Assembly: GCF_018294505.1 (NCBI RefSeq)
Contig: NC_057811.1
Span: 408,481,452-408,545,451, forward strand
DNA from: Triticum aestivum
Lineage: Eukaryota; Streptophyta; Magnoliopsida; Poales; Poaceae
Reading direction: 5' to 3'
DNA length: 64,000 nucleotides
Shown here: positions 10,820 through 21,553 of the stretch, in pieces
Layout: the number at the start of each line of letters is the position of its first letter
Position numbering within the stretch: position 1 is the stretch's first letter
The notes under the pieces: generated by a model
Told to the model about the DNA's origin: nothing
Seen by the model: only the letters and a program-made list of their open reading frames with translations
Databases searched by the model: none
Program-made: the position numbers and the translations under genes

Positions 10820-12545
10820 CCGGTCTTTCTACACTCGACCCAAACGGACGGCGATTTTATCCGTTTTTTATCCGTTTGGGTCGGACGGACACGGATGCCC
10901 GCTTCTGCATTTGGGTCGGCGCGTGCGCCCAACGCTGGCTTGAGAGCCATTTTGACGGCGCCAAAAAAAATAAACCCATGCATATTAAAAAAAGAGAAAC
11001 ATCATTAATTAGACATTAAAGCCGGCCATGAAGGCCGGCGAGAGTCCACGCGTCCACATTTGCATTAAAAAAACAGACTAAACTACGAGACGGCGCGCTG
11101 CCCTAGGCGTCGTCGTCGTCGTCCTCGGAGTCCGTGAGGTCGATGAGCGTCGGCGCCGGCCCGGCCCAGGCGAACGCCGTGTTCCAGAGCGCCGTCATGT
11201 CGGGCTGTGCCGGCGCAGGCAGTGCCGGGGGGGGGGGGGGGGTGCGACCGCCTGTGCAGCCGCGGCCTAGCGCGCCTCCTCCTCGGCCTCGCGCTGCTCC
11301 TCCTCGAGGTCGCGCTCGAGCATCTCCTCGTACTCGCCGTGACGGCGCTCCTCTGCCAGCCGGCGCTGGCGTCACATCTCGAGGTACGCCTGCTCCTGCG
11401 CCGGCGTCGCCCCAGCCAAACCGGTGGCGCGGACACCCACTCGCGCACCACTCCATTCCAGGAGAAGCGCGCGATGGGCTCGGGCTCGGGCTGCGGCTCC
11501 GGCTTGATGGGGGACGGCGGGGCCACCGGCGGCACCACGCTGTCGCCCGCCGCGGAGAGGGCAAGGGCCTGCGGCATTGCCGCCTCGTACCGGGCCTCCT
11601 CCGCCGCCTCTGCTCTGCGCCGCTCGTCCTCCTCGCTCTCCCGGTAGACGGCCGCAAGGGCCGCCTGGTAGGCGTCCTCCGCCGCCTGGTCCTCCTCGTG
11701 GACGACAAGCGGTGTTGGCGGCGACCTCCGGTCGACCTCGCGCACGCCCCGTCGCCTCGCCTCCTCGTGCTTGAAGGCGAACCACCTCGCCCAGTTGGGC
11801 GAGTCGGTTGCGTAGGCCTTGTCGAGGCGCTGCTCCGGCGTCAGCAGCGCCCGCCGGCGCTGCACCTCCTCCGCGTGAGCACGAGCCGTCCGCGGCGCCG
11901 CCGGCACTGGGATCCTATCTGGATCCAGATGCCAGTCGTGCGGCAGCGTCACGTCCGGATACGGCAGAGGCTGGCGGTTCTGCCAGTGCCACTCCGCCTG
12001 GTGCACTGGCACGTTGACGCGTTGCCTCTGCCGGTGAGGCGCCGGCGGAGGTGGGAGGAACTTTGAGGGGAAAGGGGTGGCGGGGGACTTGCCCTTGGCC
12101 TTGCTGCCGCTGGCGCCGGAGAAGAGGCCCATCTCGCTGTGGTTGTGGTGGCTAGGGTTTGCCGGCGAGGAGGGAGCAAAGGTGGGCAGATGTGGACGGC
12201 GAGTTTGGATGAGGACGGCCCCGCCGCACGGTCGGCTTAAAAAAGGACGAGCGCCGTCACTGACGCGTGGGCCCGTCGTTATAAATTAAGCTGACCGCGT
12301 GGGCAGCGGATAGTTGGACGGCTGCCATGTGAGGACGCGGCGGATAGCGAGAAGGCGCACGAAGCGTCCGTTCGGCGTCCGCGCCGACGCATTTGGGACG
12401 CAAATTTAGGCCACAAATGCGTCGGCGCGGACGCGACGCGGACGTGATTTGGGTTTGGGTCGGCGCGTAGGGCCGCCACTTTTGTCCGCGCCGACCCAAA
12501 CGGACGCAGGCGGATGAAATGGGTCGGCCCTTTGGAGTTGCTCTT
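10820..12545. mobile_element. TIR DNA transposon (possible PIF/Harbinger or Mutator type)
   Basis: The two ends are roughly inverted: the left side near 10838 reads CGACCCAAACGGACGGCG and the right side ends with CCGACCCAAACGGACGCAGG and GGAGTTGCTCTTA. Both ends carry many copies of GGGTCGG/CCGACCC with CGGACG, a subterminal pattern I recognise from a common Triticeae TIR element with GAGCAACTCCAA ends. No transposase is present, so this copy is non-autonomous. The superfamily and the exact left end are uncertain. Confidence 0.6.
11103..12132 (-). pseudogene. decayed hypothetical protein of the TIR element (MGLF type)
   Basis: A start at 12132 opens a proline- and glutamate-rich protein beginning MGLFSGASGSKAKGKS, with the segments RQRVNVPVHQAEWHW, YPDVTLPHDWHLDPDRIPVP and TDSPNWARWFAFKHEE. 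Similar proteins of unknown function recur in grass genomes inside this kind of element. The frame breaks near 11410, where one G appears lost; the restored frame (TPAQEQAYLEM) then hits TGA near 11373 and TAG near 11270 before the acidic tail TDSEDDDDDA at 11103. The copy is therefore dead. It has an acidic C-terminus but no recognised transposase or Myb domain. Function is unknown. Confidence 0.65.
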
Positions 12546-12964
12546 AGATCCATACATCTCATTAGCATTGGCATACTTTCCTGCTTACGACTTTTGTTCC
12601 TGCAGTGTATCCCATCGGTTCTGCCAGGTCAGACACGTGAATGACTTCCAAGCAAATTCGCGCGCATTTTTACATTTCATTATTCTCTTTGTACTAAAAA
12701 TTTGCACGCATTTTTTATTATTCTCTTTGTACTAAAATAAGCAACGATTAATATGGAAGATCAGACTTTCTCCTTCCGTCGTACATTGTGGGATGGAGGA
12801 AGTAGTTTTTAACCAGCACATTTATGTGTGTCATCTTGCCTGCACGCGTGAACGGGACCACCCGGGAACAAGGGAAGAGACGGGTTCGCGAGGCGACTGT
12901 GTAAAGCAACCTCAGCTCAGGACAGGGAATGAAGCCAACGTCGTGCTTGGTTTCGATCCCGCGC
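12546..12964. other. unassigned spacer
   Basis: Short AT-rich sequence right of the TIR element. A direct repeat containing TTCTCTTTGTACTAAAA occurs twice near 12683 and 12721. Nothing else is recognisable. Confidence 0.4.
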
Positions 12965-14410
12965 GACGTGTTCACAACAAAAACATTCCAACTTCCTAAA
13001 ACAGGATCATATTCGCTCCAAGTATCAGGTCGACTTGATCCGAAAAAAGGGATCAGGCGATCTCAGACTTTCCTCGCCCCAGCCATCAACCACCGATGGG
13101 ATTTCTCGTCCAAAGCCCCTCCACTCTCACCCACACTCTCGTCGCCTCCTCAGGTCGCCGCGGGCCAACTAAGCCGCGCGGCTGCCAAGGACGGGGGCGA
13201 TGCGGCCTTCTTCTGCCATGGTTCCGAGGCGCGGCCGTGGTGGATCTTCAAGTGGGTGTCCCTATCCGGCGTCGGCCGTGCAACGATGGGGCTTCTTCTA
13301 CGATCGACGGCCCACCCCAGTGGTGCGGCGGTTCCTGGCGGTGGTGGCAGGGCTCGGGCTCCAGTCGTGTGCAGATGTCTATTGGCGGTGGGGACGTTCC
13401 CTCGGGGTGTGGCGAAAGACAGTGGAGATGGATCCGAGGGTCCAATCGATGTTGGATGCGAGTTTGACAGCGAAAGCTTGTTTCGATCTCGGCCGGAACC
13501 ATCGACGGTCGTGCCTGTGGGCGTCATTACTCATTACCTCACGGGAGGCGTCGTGGGGCGATTATTGGTCCCTGTGTGTCCTGGGGAAAAACTCTACATT
13601 TAGTCTTTCAAGATCGAATGATGGCGGTGTTCTGGCATCATCACCCCGACGGGGGCATCATCTTTGGAGCCATTCATCGGCTGGAGGGATAAGTGCTTGG
13701 CTTCAGTGACCGGGTGCAGGTCTTCCCATGCTTCTAGTGCGGTGACCAAGGTGGAGCAGTGTGTCATCTACGGTCCGATGGCAACGAGTCTGGGCTGCAT
13801 GGTGCATCAGGGTCTCGGCAGTACTGGACACCGTTTGAGGGGTGCACGCAGAAGGGTGACACTGTCTGGCGTCGTGGTGGCATCAACGGCGAAAGGGACT
13901 GGCAAGATCAATGCCCTAATCACGCCAAAAGATGGGACGGCGGCGGATTCTAGAGCGTGCACATGCGGTGTGCGTCGAGAGTCTGCTACACCGATTGGTG
14001 CTCTCCCCACTAGTTGGCGGGTGGTTTGGTGAGGCCACCGATTTTTAGGTGTGTGTTGAGAGGTTAGGACACAAGATAGGGCAACATGTTTCGCTAGGAA
14101 GATGGCTTTGGGTTGATTCATGTATTTATCTTGTAAGACTTTATTATAGAATAATAATGTAATAAAGATAGTTGTGCGCATCATTTGATAAGAGACCGGT
14201 GTTATCCTCCATTTTGAAAAACTTCCTAAAACAGGACCGCCGGATGAGATTAGCAAAGGTGGAGGGGAATCTTCGTGCGCGGTACATCGTTTGTACTCCT
14301 ACTTGGCACGCCAAGGTTTCTTCAGTTCCCGTTCAAGTCCAACTGCCTTTCTGGTTTTGGGATAACTAAATGGCCATGGTTACCCGGGGTAAGGAGATGC
14401 TATCCATCAA
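12965..14410. repeat. right arm of the inverted repeat, split by a non-LTR insertion
   Basis: The outer part, 14237-14410, is the reverse complement of the 9140-9310 region. If the insertion 13007-14220 and one copy of its target duplication are removed, the match continues into 12965-13006, which pairs with about 9310-9345 (CCTG-TT-AGGA, then GGAAT and TTTT blocks). The arm therefore existed before the non-LTR insertion. Confidence 0.65.
13007..14220 (+). mobile_element. non-LTR retroelement copy 1 with 16-bp target duplication
   Basis: A 1.2-kb insertion flanked by ACTTCCTAAAACAGGA at 12991-13006 and again at 14221-14236. The right end is AT-rich (AATAATAATGTAATAAAGATA) and closes with a short A-ended tail (TTTTGAAAA), as for a non-LTR element in plus orientation. 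The GC-rich body has no reverse transcriptase motif. A second, 5'-shorter copy lies at 15083-19962. The reading frames through it are not those of a known protein. Confidence 0.82.
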
Positions 14411-15082
14411 CAATAATACCTTTCCTTTAATGATGCATAACAACAATAATGTGGTACCGTACTTCGTTTGTCACTCTTGTAGTACTTCATTAAAGCTGCG
14501 TCAATTAATTTAGATAGGAGGAGTAGCAAGTTTGGCCTTAGACTTGTGCTGCAAGCCGTGTTCTCAACTTGTCATACCGTCGAACAACACCAGGTCCACA
14601 TCACAGTGCACCGAAGCCTCGGTGTGTTGGCCTGCCAAGTACGATGGTCGGTCGACGGGCCCTAGACACGGTAACACTTTCATTCATACGGCCTACAACA
14701 AAACCTAATCTTTTGTGTCATAAATCTCATCTCTCTAGTCATGGTGGATGGATGTCCAAGGCACGACTGATCCCAACCAAGGTCACACACAACGACGGCA
14801 ATCACTCCCGTGCAAAAAAAAGGCACACACATATAGACTCAACCATAGTAGTTCCCCTAAAAAGAAGACTCAACCATAGTAGACGTGAGAAAAGAAACCC
14901 TAGACATCACAAGATCAATCCCCCCTATGGCTATGGCTGTTGCGCCTGCACCGTAGGGCGGATGGGAGGAGAAACTTATTTTAGGACAGAGGGAGTAGGT
15001 TTTGGTGTCGTGGAGATGTCACTCCAACGGTAATGGTGGCAACATCACAAAAAGAGGAAGCGACATCACGCGGCATTGCCGG
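14411..15082. other. unassigned spacer with a MITE end
   Basis: No gene is seen. Near 14970-14998 the text TTATTTTAGGACAGAGGGAGTA resembles the right end of a Stowaway MITE, without a matching left end. The rest is unclassified. Confidence 0.4.
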
Positions 15083-15189
15083 TGGGATTTCTCGTCCAAA
15101 GCCCCTCCACTCTCACCCACACTCTCGTCGCCTCCTCAGGCCGCCGCGGGCTAACTAAGTCGTGCGGCTGCCAAGGACGGGGGCGATGC

Positions 15190-18100
15190 TGTAACGCCCA
15201 CGATGCGGCTATATCTCCCACGTGTCGAGGCACGACTTAGAGGCATAACCGCATAGTGGTTTTGTCGCAAGAAGGGTCATCTTCACACAATCCCATGTAA
15301 TGAACAAGAATGGGATAACGAGAGTTGGCTTACAATCGCCACTTCACACAATACATAAATATAAATCATACATCATCCAAAATACACACATAGACCGACT
15401 ATGGTCAAGATCCAAATGAAAATAAGATAACCCCAAATGCTAGATCCCCGATCGACCCAACTGGGCTCCACTACTGATTATCAGGAAAAGACACATAGTA
15501 ACGATGACGTTCCTCGTCGAACTCCCACTTGAGCTCGGTTTCGTCATCTGCACTGGCATCGTCGGCACCTGCAACTGTTTTGGTAGAATCCGCGAGTCAC
15601 GGGGACTCAGCAATCTTACACCCGCGAGATCAAGACTATTTAAGCTCATAGGAAAGGATGGTGTAATGAGGTGGAGCTGCAGCAGGCACTAAGCATATAT
15701 GGTGGCTAACATACGCAAAAGAGAGCGAGAAGAGAAGCAACGGAACGGTCGCGAGGCTAGAAATGATCAAGAAGTGATCCTGAAACTACTTACGTCATGC
15801 ATAACTCAAACCGTGTTCACTTCCCGGACTCTGCCGAGAAGAGACCATCACGGCTACACACACGGTTGATGTATTTTAATTGGGTCAAGTGACAAGTTCT
15901 CTACAACCGGACATTAGCAAATTCCCATCCGCCTCATAACCGCGGGCACGGCTTTCGAAAGATAATACCCTGCAGGGGTGTCCCAACTTAGCCCATCATA
16001 AGCTCTCACGGTCAACGAAGGATAAACCTTCTCCCGGAAAGACCCGATCAGTCTCGGAATCCCGGTTTACAAGACATTTCGACAATGGTAAAACAAGACC
16101 AACAAAGCCACCCGAATGTGCCGACAAATCCCGATAGGAGCTGCACAAATCTCGTTCTCAGGGCACAACGGATGAGCCAGACGTCGGGTTGGCATAGACC
16201 CTGGTTGGCCAGGGGGCGCCGGACATCGCTCGGTTTGGGCCAGCACTCGAAGGAGCACTGGTCCGGGGGTTTAAAATAAAGATGACCCTCGGGCTCGCGA
16301 AAACCCGGGGGAAAAAGGCTTAGGTGGCAAATGGTAAAACCAAGGTTGGGCCTTGCTGGAGGAGTTTTATTCAAGGCGAACTGTCAAGGGGGTCCCATAA
16401 ATCACCCAACCGCGTAAGGAACGCAAACTCAAGGAACATAATACCGGTATGACGGAAACTAGGGCGGCAAGAGTGGAACAAAACACCAGGCATAAGGCCG
16501 AGCCTTCCACCCTTTACCATAATATATAGATGCATTAATTAAATAAGAGATATTGTGATATCCCAAAATAACCATGTTCCAACAGGGAACAAACTTCAAC
16601 TTCACCTGCAACTAGCAACGCTATAAGAAGGGCTGAGCAAAAGCGGTAACTTAGCCAAACAACGGTTTGCTAGGAAAGGATGGTTAGAGGCTGACATGGC
16701 AACATGGGAGGCATGATATAGCAAGTGGTAGGTAGCGCAGCATGGCAATAGAGCGAACAACTAGCAAAGCAAAGATAGAAGTAATTTCGAGGGGTGGTCA
16801 TCTTGCCTGCAAGGTTCTCAGAGTTGTCGAAAGCTTGATCCTCGTAAGCGTACTCAACAGGTTCCTCGTTCACGAACTCGTCTCCCGGTGCTACCCAAAA
16901 TAAGAACACAAGCAACGGAACCACAATCAATCACGGGGAATGCAAAAACAACATGATGCAAAACATGTATGATATGCGAGATCTGATATGCGATGCATAT
17001 GCGTGCTCCGGAAGAAAAATGATGAACAAGGCAGTAACTTGGCAAACCAAGCATGCCACTGGAAAGATGAGATGATTTCGGTTGAAATCGATATAAAGAT
17101 CACCGGAAACGGATGCACGGTTTGCAAATGGCAAGCAAAACAAGAATGACACGAATCTGCGGTTAACAGCATGATAGCACTTAGAATGCAACAAGAAACT
17201 ATGCTACAACACTCTAACATAGCAACAAAACATATGGAAGAAATCTAAAGGAGATGCTTGACAAAAGATGAACACTGAGCTACGGCTAGATCACACCACA
17301 GCAGGTTCAAACAAGCATGGCAAAAGTGCAAAAGATAACAGGTTCACAGACTTGGTGAAATTACTGGACATGCCTGAAACAGCATCAGGTAGCAATGTTC
17401 AGAGCACGAAATCAACATGATACAGAAACTTAACATGGTAAAACAAGGCATGTAAGTATTCTACTAAATGCATATGCCAAAAGTCCCTTACCGACCATAA
17501 GTCAAAAAGGACAAGAAGATATGATGGCAACCATGTAAACATAGCAAGTTTCGTTATCAGGTTTCAGACTTGGCAAAAAACAGAGCATGGCAGAAACTAT
17601 AATATGAAGGCATCTTGGTGAGCTTGATGCACTCTCCACAAAGCAATGCATGACAAAACAAGCATACCTACAGCAATATGGCATGTTTATGAAGCTATCC
17701 ATGGCAAGAACAAATACATAGCATGTATGAAACAACTACAACAAGCTTGGCAAATTTGAATATCATGTTAAGAATCTTCCAGAAATATTTTATAGCAAAA
17801 GTAGAGCAAGATTGAGTCATGCTATGGCACTCCATAATTGCAAACAAGGGCAGTAATGGATCTATTACAACAATATCTACAAAACATCCTTACTGAACAT
17901 CTCCAAAATAAGCATGGATCTCTCTGTAACCACATGAATACATGGCAACAAAATAACAACAGTTACAGACTTAGAGAAAATACTAAGTCTCCGAAATCAG
18001 AAACATTACGGAGCCTAGTTTGCATGCTTGTGCTAGTCACCACAGAGATCACAAAAATACATGGCATACACCTCTGTAAAGATGGCATGGCATACAACAA

Positions 18101-19363
18101 AACACATGTAGAGCTCATACCCATACGATGCACAGATTAAATGATACAAAAATAACAAATCCCTAAGCTCTGATAAGTAACAGCAGATAACAGCAACTAG
18201 CACTCTTGCACCAGATATTTGGGCATCGAGATGAACTCAAACGAACATGGTGCAATGGAACAAAATGAAGAGCATCACGAGACGAACAATTCGATATATT
18301 ACACGCATGAAACAGAGCTATATGCAGAGAGTTATGCCATGATGAAGTATGCCACAGAATGTAAAAAACTTAGGACTTGAGGATTTTCGGGGGAAGGAGA
18401 GGAAAAGTCAACCCTGGCGATTTTTGGATCGGGATCTGGAGCTTGCTCGCCGGCGACGGGAGAGGAGAAGGAGGAGGCGCCGGGCTCGGGGAAGAGGAGG
18501 CGGCGACGGCGTGGCGGCGGGGCGAGGCGCGAGGCGGCAGAGGAGGCCGCGGCGGAGCGCCGGGTCGGGCGACGGCGGCGGCGGCGCGGGCGCGGGAGGC
18601 GCGCGGCGGCTCGGGCGAGAAGCGGGCTGGGGAGGGCCGGCCACGGGCTTCGGCGGGCCGCGGGCGGCGCGGGCGTACGGGCGGCGGCGCGCGGTGATGT
18701 GGCAGCGTGTGATTGGGCGAGGAGGCGGCGGCGGACGTGTCCGGCGCTGAGGAAGACGCGTCCGGCGGCGCGGAGGGGAAAAAGATCTAGGGTTTCGCCC
18801 GAATTTCGGAGGGGGTGCACATATATAGGTAGAGGGAGCTAGGAGAGTCCAAATGAGGTGCGGTTTTCGCCCACACGATCGTGATCGAACGACCTAGAGC
18901 ATGGAGATGACTTAGAGGGGTTTTGGGCTGTTTAGAGAGGGGGTTTTGCTGCAACACACAGAAGGCATCTGCGGATACCCGGTTAACCGTTGGAGTACCA
19001 AACGACCTCCAAATGGAACGAAACTTGACCGGTGGTCTACCGGTGGTATACCAAGGCCACTTGACAAGCCTCGGTCCATTCCGAGAACGTTTGACACCCG
19101 CTCACGAAAAGAAACAAGACGGGTGCGCCGGAGGAGATGGGAGTGCCGGATTTTGCAAAACGGACAACGGGGAAAATGCTCGGATGCATGAGACGAACAC
19201 GTATGCAAATGCAATGCACATGGTGACATGATATGAGATGCATGACATGAACAAAATGCAAAACGACAAACAAACCCGACCATGAAGGGAATATCATAAC
19301 ACACGGCCGAAAATGGCAAGAGTTGGAGTTACAAATATGGAAAGTTACATCCGGGGTGTTACA
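15190..19363 (-). mobile_element. gypsy solo LTR, 4.17 kb
   Basis: Runs from TGTAACGCCC to GGGTGTTACA and is flanked by GATGC on both sides (15185-15189 and 19364-19368). No internal gag-pol is present, so the element was reduced to one LTR, presumably by recombination between its two LTRs. On the minus strand it starts TGTAACACCCCGGATGTAAC, has a TATA box at 18821-18827, then a strongly GC-rich stretch (18410-18780) and a long AT-richer body. This is one of the long-LTR gypsy families of Triticeae; I do not assign a name. Reading frames in the GC-rich part are not credible genes. Confidence 0.9.
18821..18827 (-). promoter_or_regulatory. TATA box of the solo LTR
   Basis: TATATAT on the minus strand within CCTATATATGTGC, just upstream of the GC-rich leader that contains GAAACCCTAG. 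A solo LTR of this kind could still fire transcription leftward. Confidence 0.5.
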
Positions 19364-20389
19364 GATGCGGCCTTCTTCTGCCATGGTTCCGAGGCGCGGT
19401 CGTGGTGGATCTTCAAGCGGGTGTCCCTATCCGGCGTCGGTCGTGCATCAATGGGGCTTCTTCTACGATCGACGGCCCACCCCGGCGGTGCGGCGGTTCC
19501 TGGTGGTGGTGGCAGGGCTCGGGCTCTAGTCGTGTGCAGATGTCTATCGGCGGTGGGGACGTTCCCTTGGGGTGTGGCGAAAGACAGTGGAGATGGATAC
19601 GAGGGTCCAATCGATGTTGGATGCGAGTTTTACAACAAAAGCTTGTTTCGACCTCGGCCGGAACCGTCGACGGCGGTGCCTATGGCCTGTGGGCGTCATT
19701 ACCTCACTGGAGGCGTCGTGGGGGCGATTCTTGGTCCCTCTGTGTTTCGGGGGAAACTCTACATTTAGTCTTTCAAGATCGAATGATGGCGGTGTTCCGA
19801 CATTTAGTCTTTGGAGCCATTCATCAGCTGGAGGGATAAGTGCTTGGCTTCGGTGGCCGGGCGCAGGTCTTTGCATGCTTCTAGTGTGGTGACCAAGATG
19901 GAGCGGTGTGTCATCTACCGTCTCAATGGCAACTAGTCTGAGCTGCATGGTGCATCGGGGCCCACTACAAAAAAAGACACTTCCGTGATGATACGTGTTT
20001 GTCACAGTAGGTCACGTTTTCTGTCATGTATGTACATCCATGATAATTTTATGACAGAATCAAGATAGTCATACCTGTGCTGTCGTAGAAGTGTTCCATG
20101 ACATTACCAAAATTATCATCACAGAAGTGTCCACTTCCATGACGATAAATCGCGCGTCATAGAAGTGCTTTCGTCAAGGGTGACCGACACGTGGCATCCA
20201 CCGTAACAGGACGCCGTTAAGCTATCGGGTCCGGTTTTGGATCCGATAACCCGCTAACAGCAACGACCAATGCCGATTTTCCACGTGTAAAATTCTCATT
20301 GGCTGATGGAACCACGTGTCAGCTCCGCGTTGGCACAGGTGTCACTCATCCAATGGGCGAGATGCGCCTATGATACGTTGACACGTGGA

Positions 20390-21360
20390 CCGGCCCAAAA
20401 GTGGCCCATAAAGATTAAATGGGCTGACCCAACTAAAGGCCCGCAAAATTTAGCGGGCCATAATGGGCCGGCCCAGCTAAAGCCCACAAGATTTTGCAAA
20501 CCATAATGGGCCGGCCCAGCTAAAGGTCCAACATTCTCATTATGGCCCGTACGGCTAGCGTTAAATCGGCCCGTCCTAAACTTGTCATCATTCCGGCCCA
20601 TGGTCACTTTTGGCCCGTTAACAGTCCGCTAAAAATTTGGGCCGAATTACGGCCCGGTGTGTTTCCGGCCTGTTAAAGGTCCTGCTTCATTTGGGCCCAT
20701 TTATAGGCCAATGAAACTTTCGGCCCATAAATGACCGTGAAGGATATGGGTCATATTCGGCCATGTCTGACATTCGGCCTGGTAGAGCCCCCCTACATAT
20801 TTGGGCCACTTTCAGCCTGTTGTGACTTTCGGCCTGTTAATGTCGGACGAAATCCATGGTCCATATGTGGCCCAACGCCACATCGGGCCTACTAACGGCC
20901 CATATAAAAATGACACTAATCAAGCCCGACCGAACTTCCGGCCTATTAAAGGCCCGTGTAGTAGGTCGGCGCATTTACGGCCCGTCTGAATTTCGGCCTA
21001 TGGACGATCCGCATTGTAAATGGGCCACCATTTCGGCCTGCTAAGACCAGTGGGTTATTTGGCACAATCAGGGCCCAATCTTACTTTCGGCCTACTAAAG
21101 GCCCATGTTTTTATGGGCTCGAGATATTTACACATGTAAACGGCCTATTATTACTGAGGGCCCAAATTATATTTAGGCATGTTAAAGGCCCACTATGGGC
21201 ACGGGCCTACCAGAAAAATATGAAAGCTTATGCTGATTTAGGCCCAGATATTTTTAGTGGGCTACATGCAAATTTCGGCCCAGAATCGTTTTTAGCCCAA
21301 TTGGAATGGGCCCGACGAATGTTGGCATGTTGGGCTCCTACGAAGCTTTCGGCCGAATAC
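20390..21360. repeat. CACTA subterminal repeat region
   Basis: Dozens of short GGCCCA, GGCCCG and CGGCCT motifs in both orientations at irregular spacing, with linkers such as TTTCGGCCTNNTAAAGGCCC. In En/Spm-like elements the subterminal repeats are where the element's own protein binds; that role is inferred here from position. Confidence 0.75.
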
Positions 21361-21553
21361 ATTACTAAGATAAACCTACACTATACAAAAATAGCGTCGT
21401 ATTACTGCAACCTTTGGCAGCATCATAAATGTTGTATCACAACAAAATAAATTCCAACCATACAACAAAAGGCCTGTTGGCATAAAGTTTACAGTCCTTG
21501 CAGATAAAAGCACCATCAGATGTATAGAAGCACAGATCATTTGACCCGAGTGC

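Larger units (their letters stand above)
15083..19962 (+). mobile_element. non-LTR retroelement copy 2, interrupted and 3'-truncated
   Basis: 15083-15189 matches copy 1 from TGGGATTTCTCGTCC, and the match resumes at 19369 (GGCCTTCTTCTGCCATGG) up to about 19962, where the CACTA element begins. The gap is the solo LTR. Compared with copy 1 it starts later and loses the 3' tail. The copies differ at scattered bases and a few indels. Confidence 0.85.

Noticed and set aside
11134..12066. 310-codon plus-strand frame, Arg/Pro/Leu-rich
   Set aside because: Antisense shadow of the MGLF-type pseudogene in very GC-rich DNA.
12929..13603. 224-codon frame in non-LTR copy 1, partly shared with 19313-19768 in copy 2
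   Set aside because: The shared residues reflect copied DNA. The frames start and end differently in the two copies and match no known protein.
18332..18820. Pro/Arg/Ala-rich frames in the solo LTR
   Set aside because: They lie in the GC-rich leader of the LTR downstream of its TATA box and are low-complexity.
20390..21360. Possible CRISPR-like or satellite array of GGCCC motifs
   Set aside because: The motifs are short, in both orientations and irregularly spaced, as in CACTA subterminal regions. There are no constant repeats with spacers and this is a plant genome.
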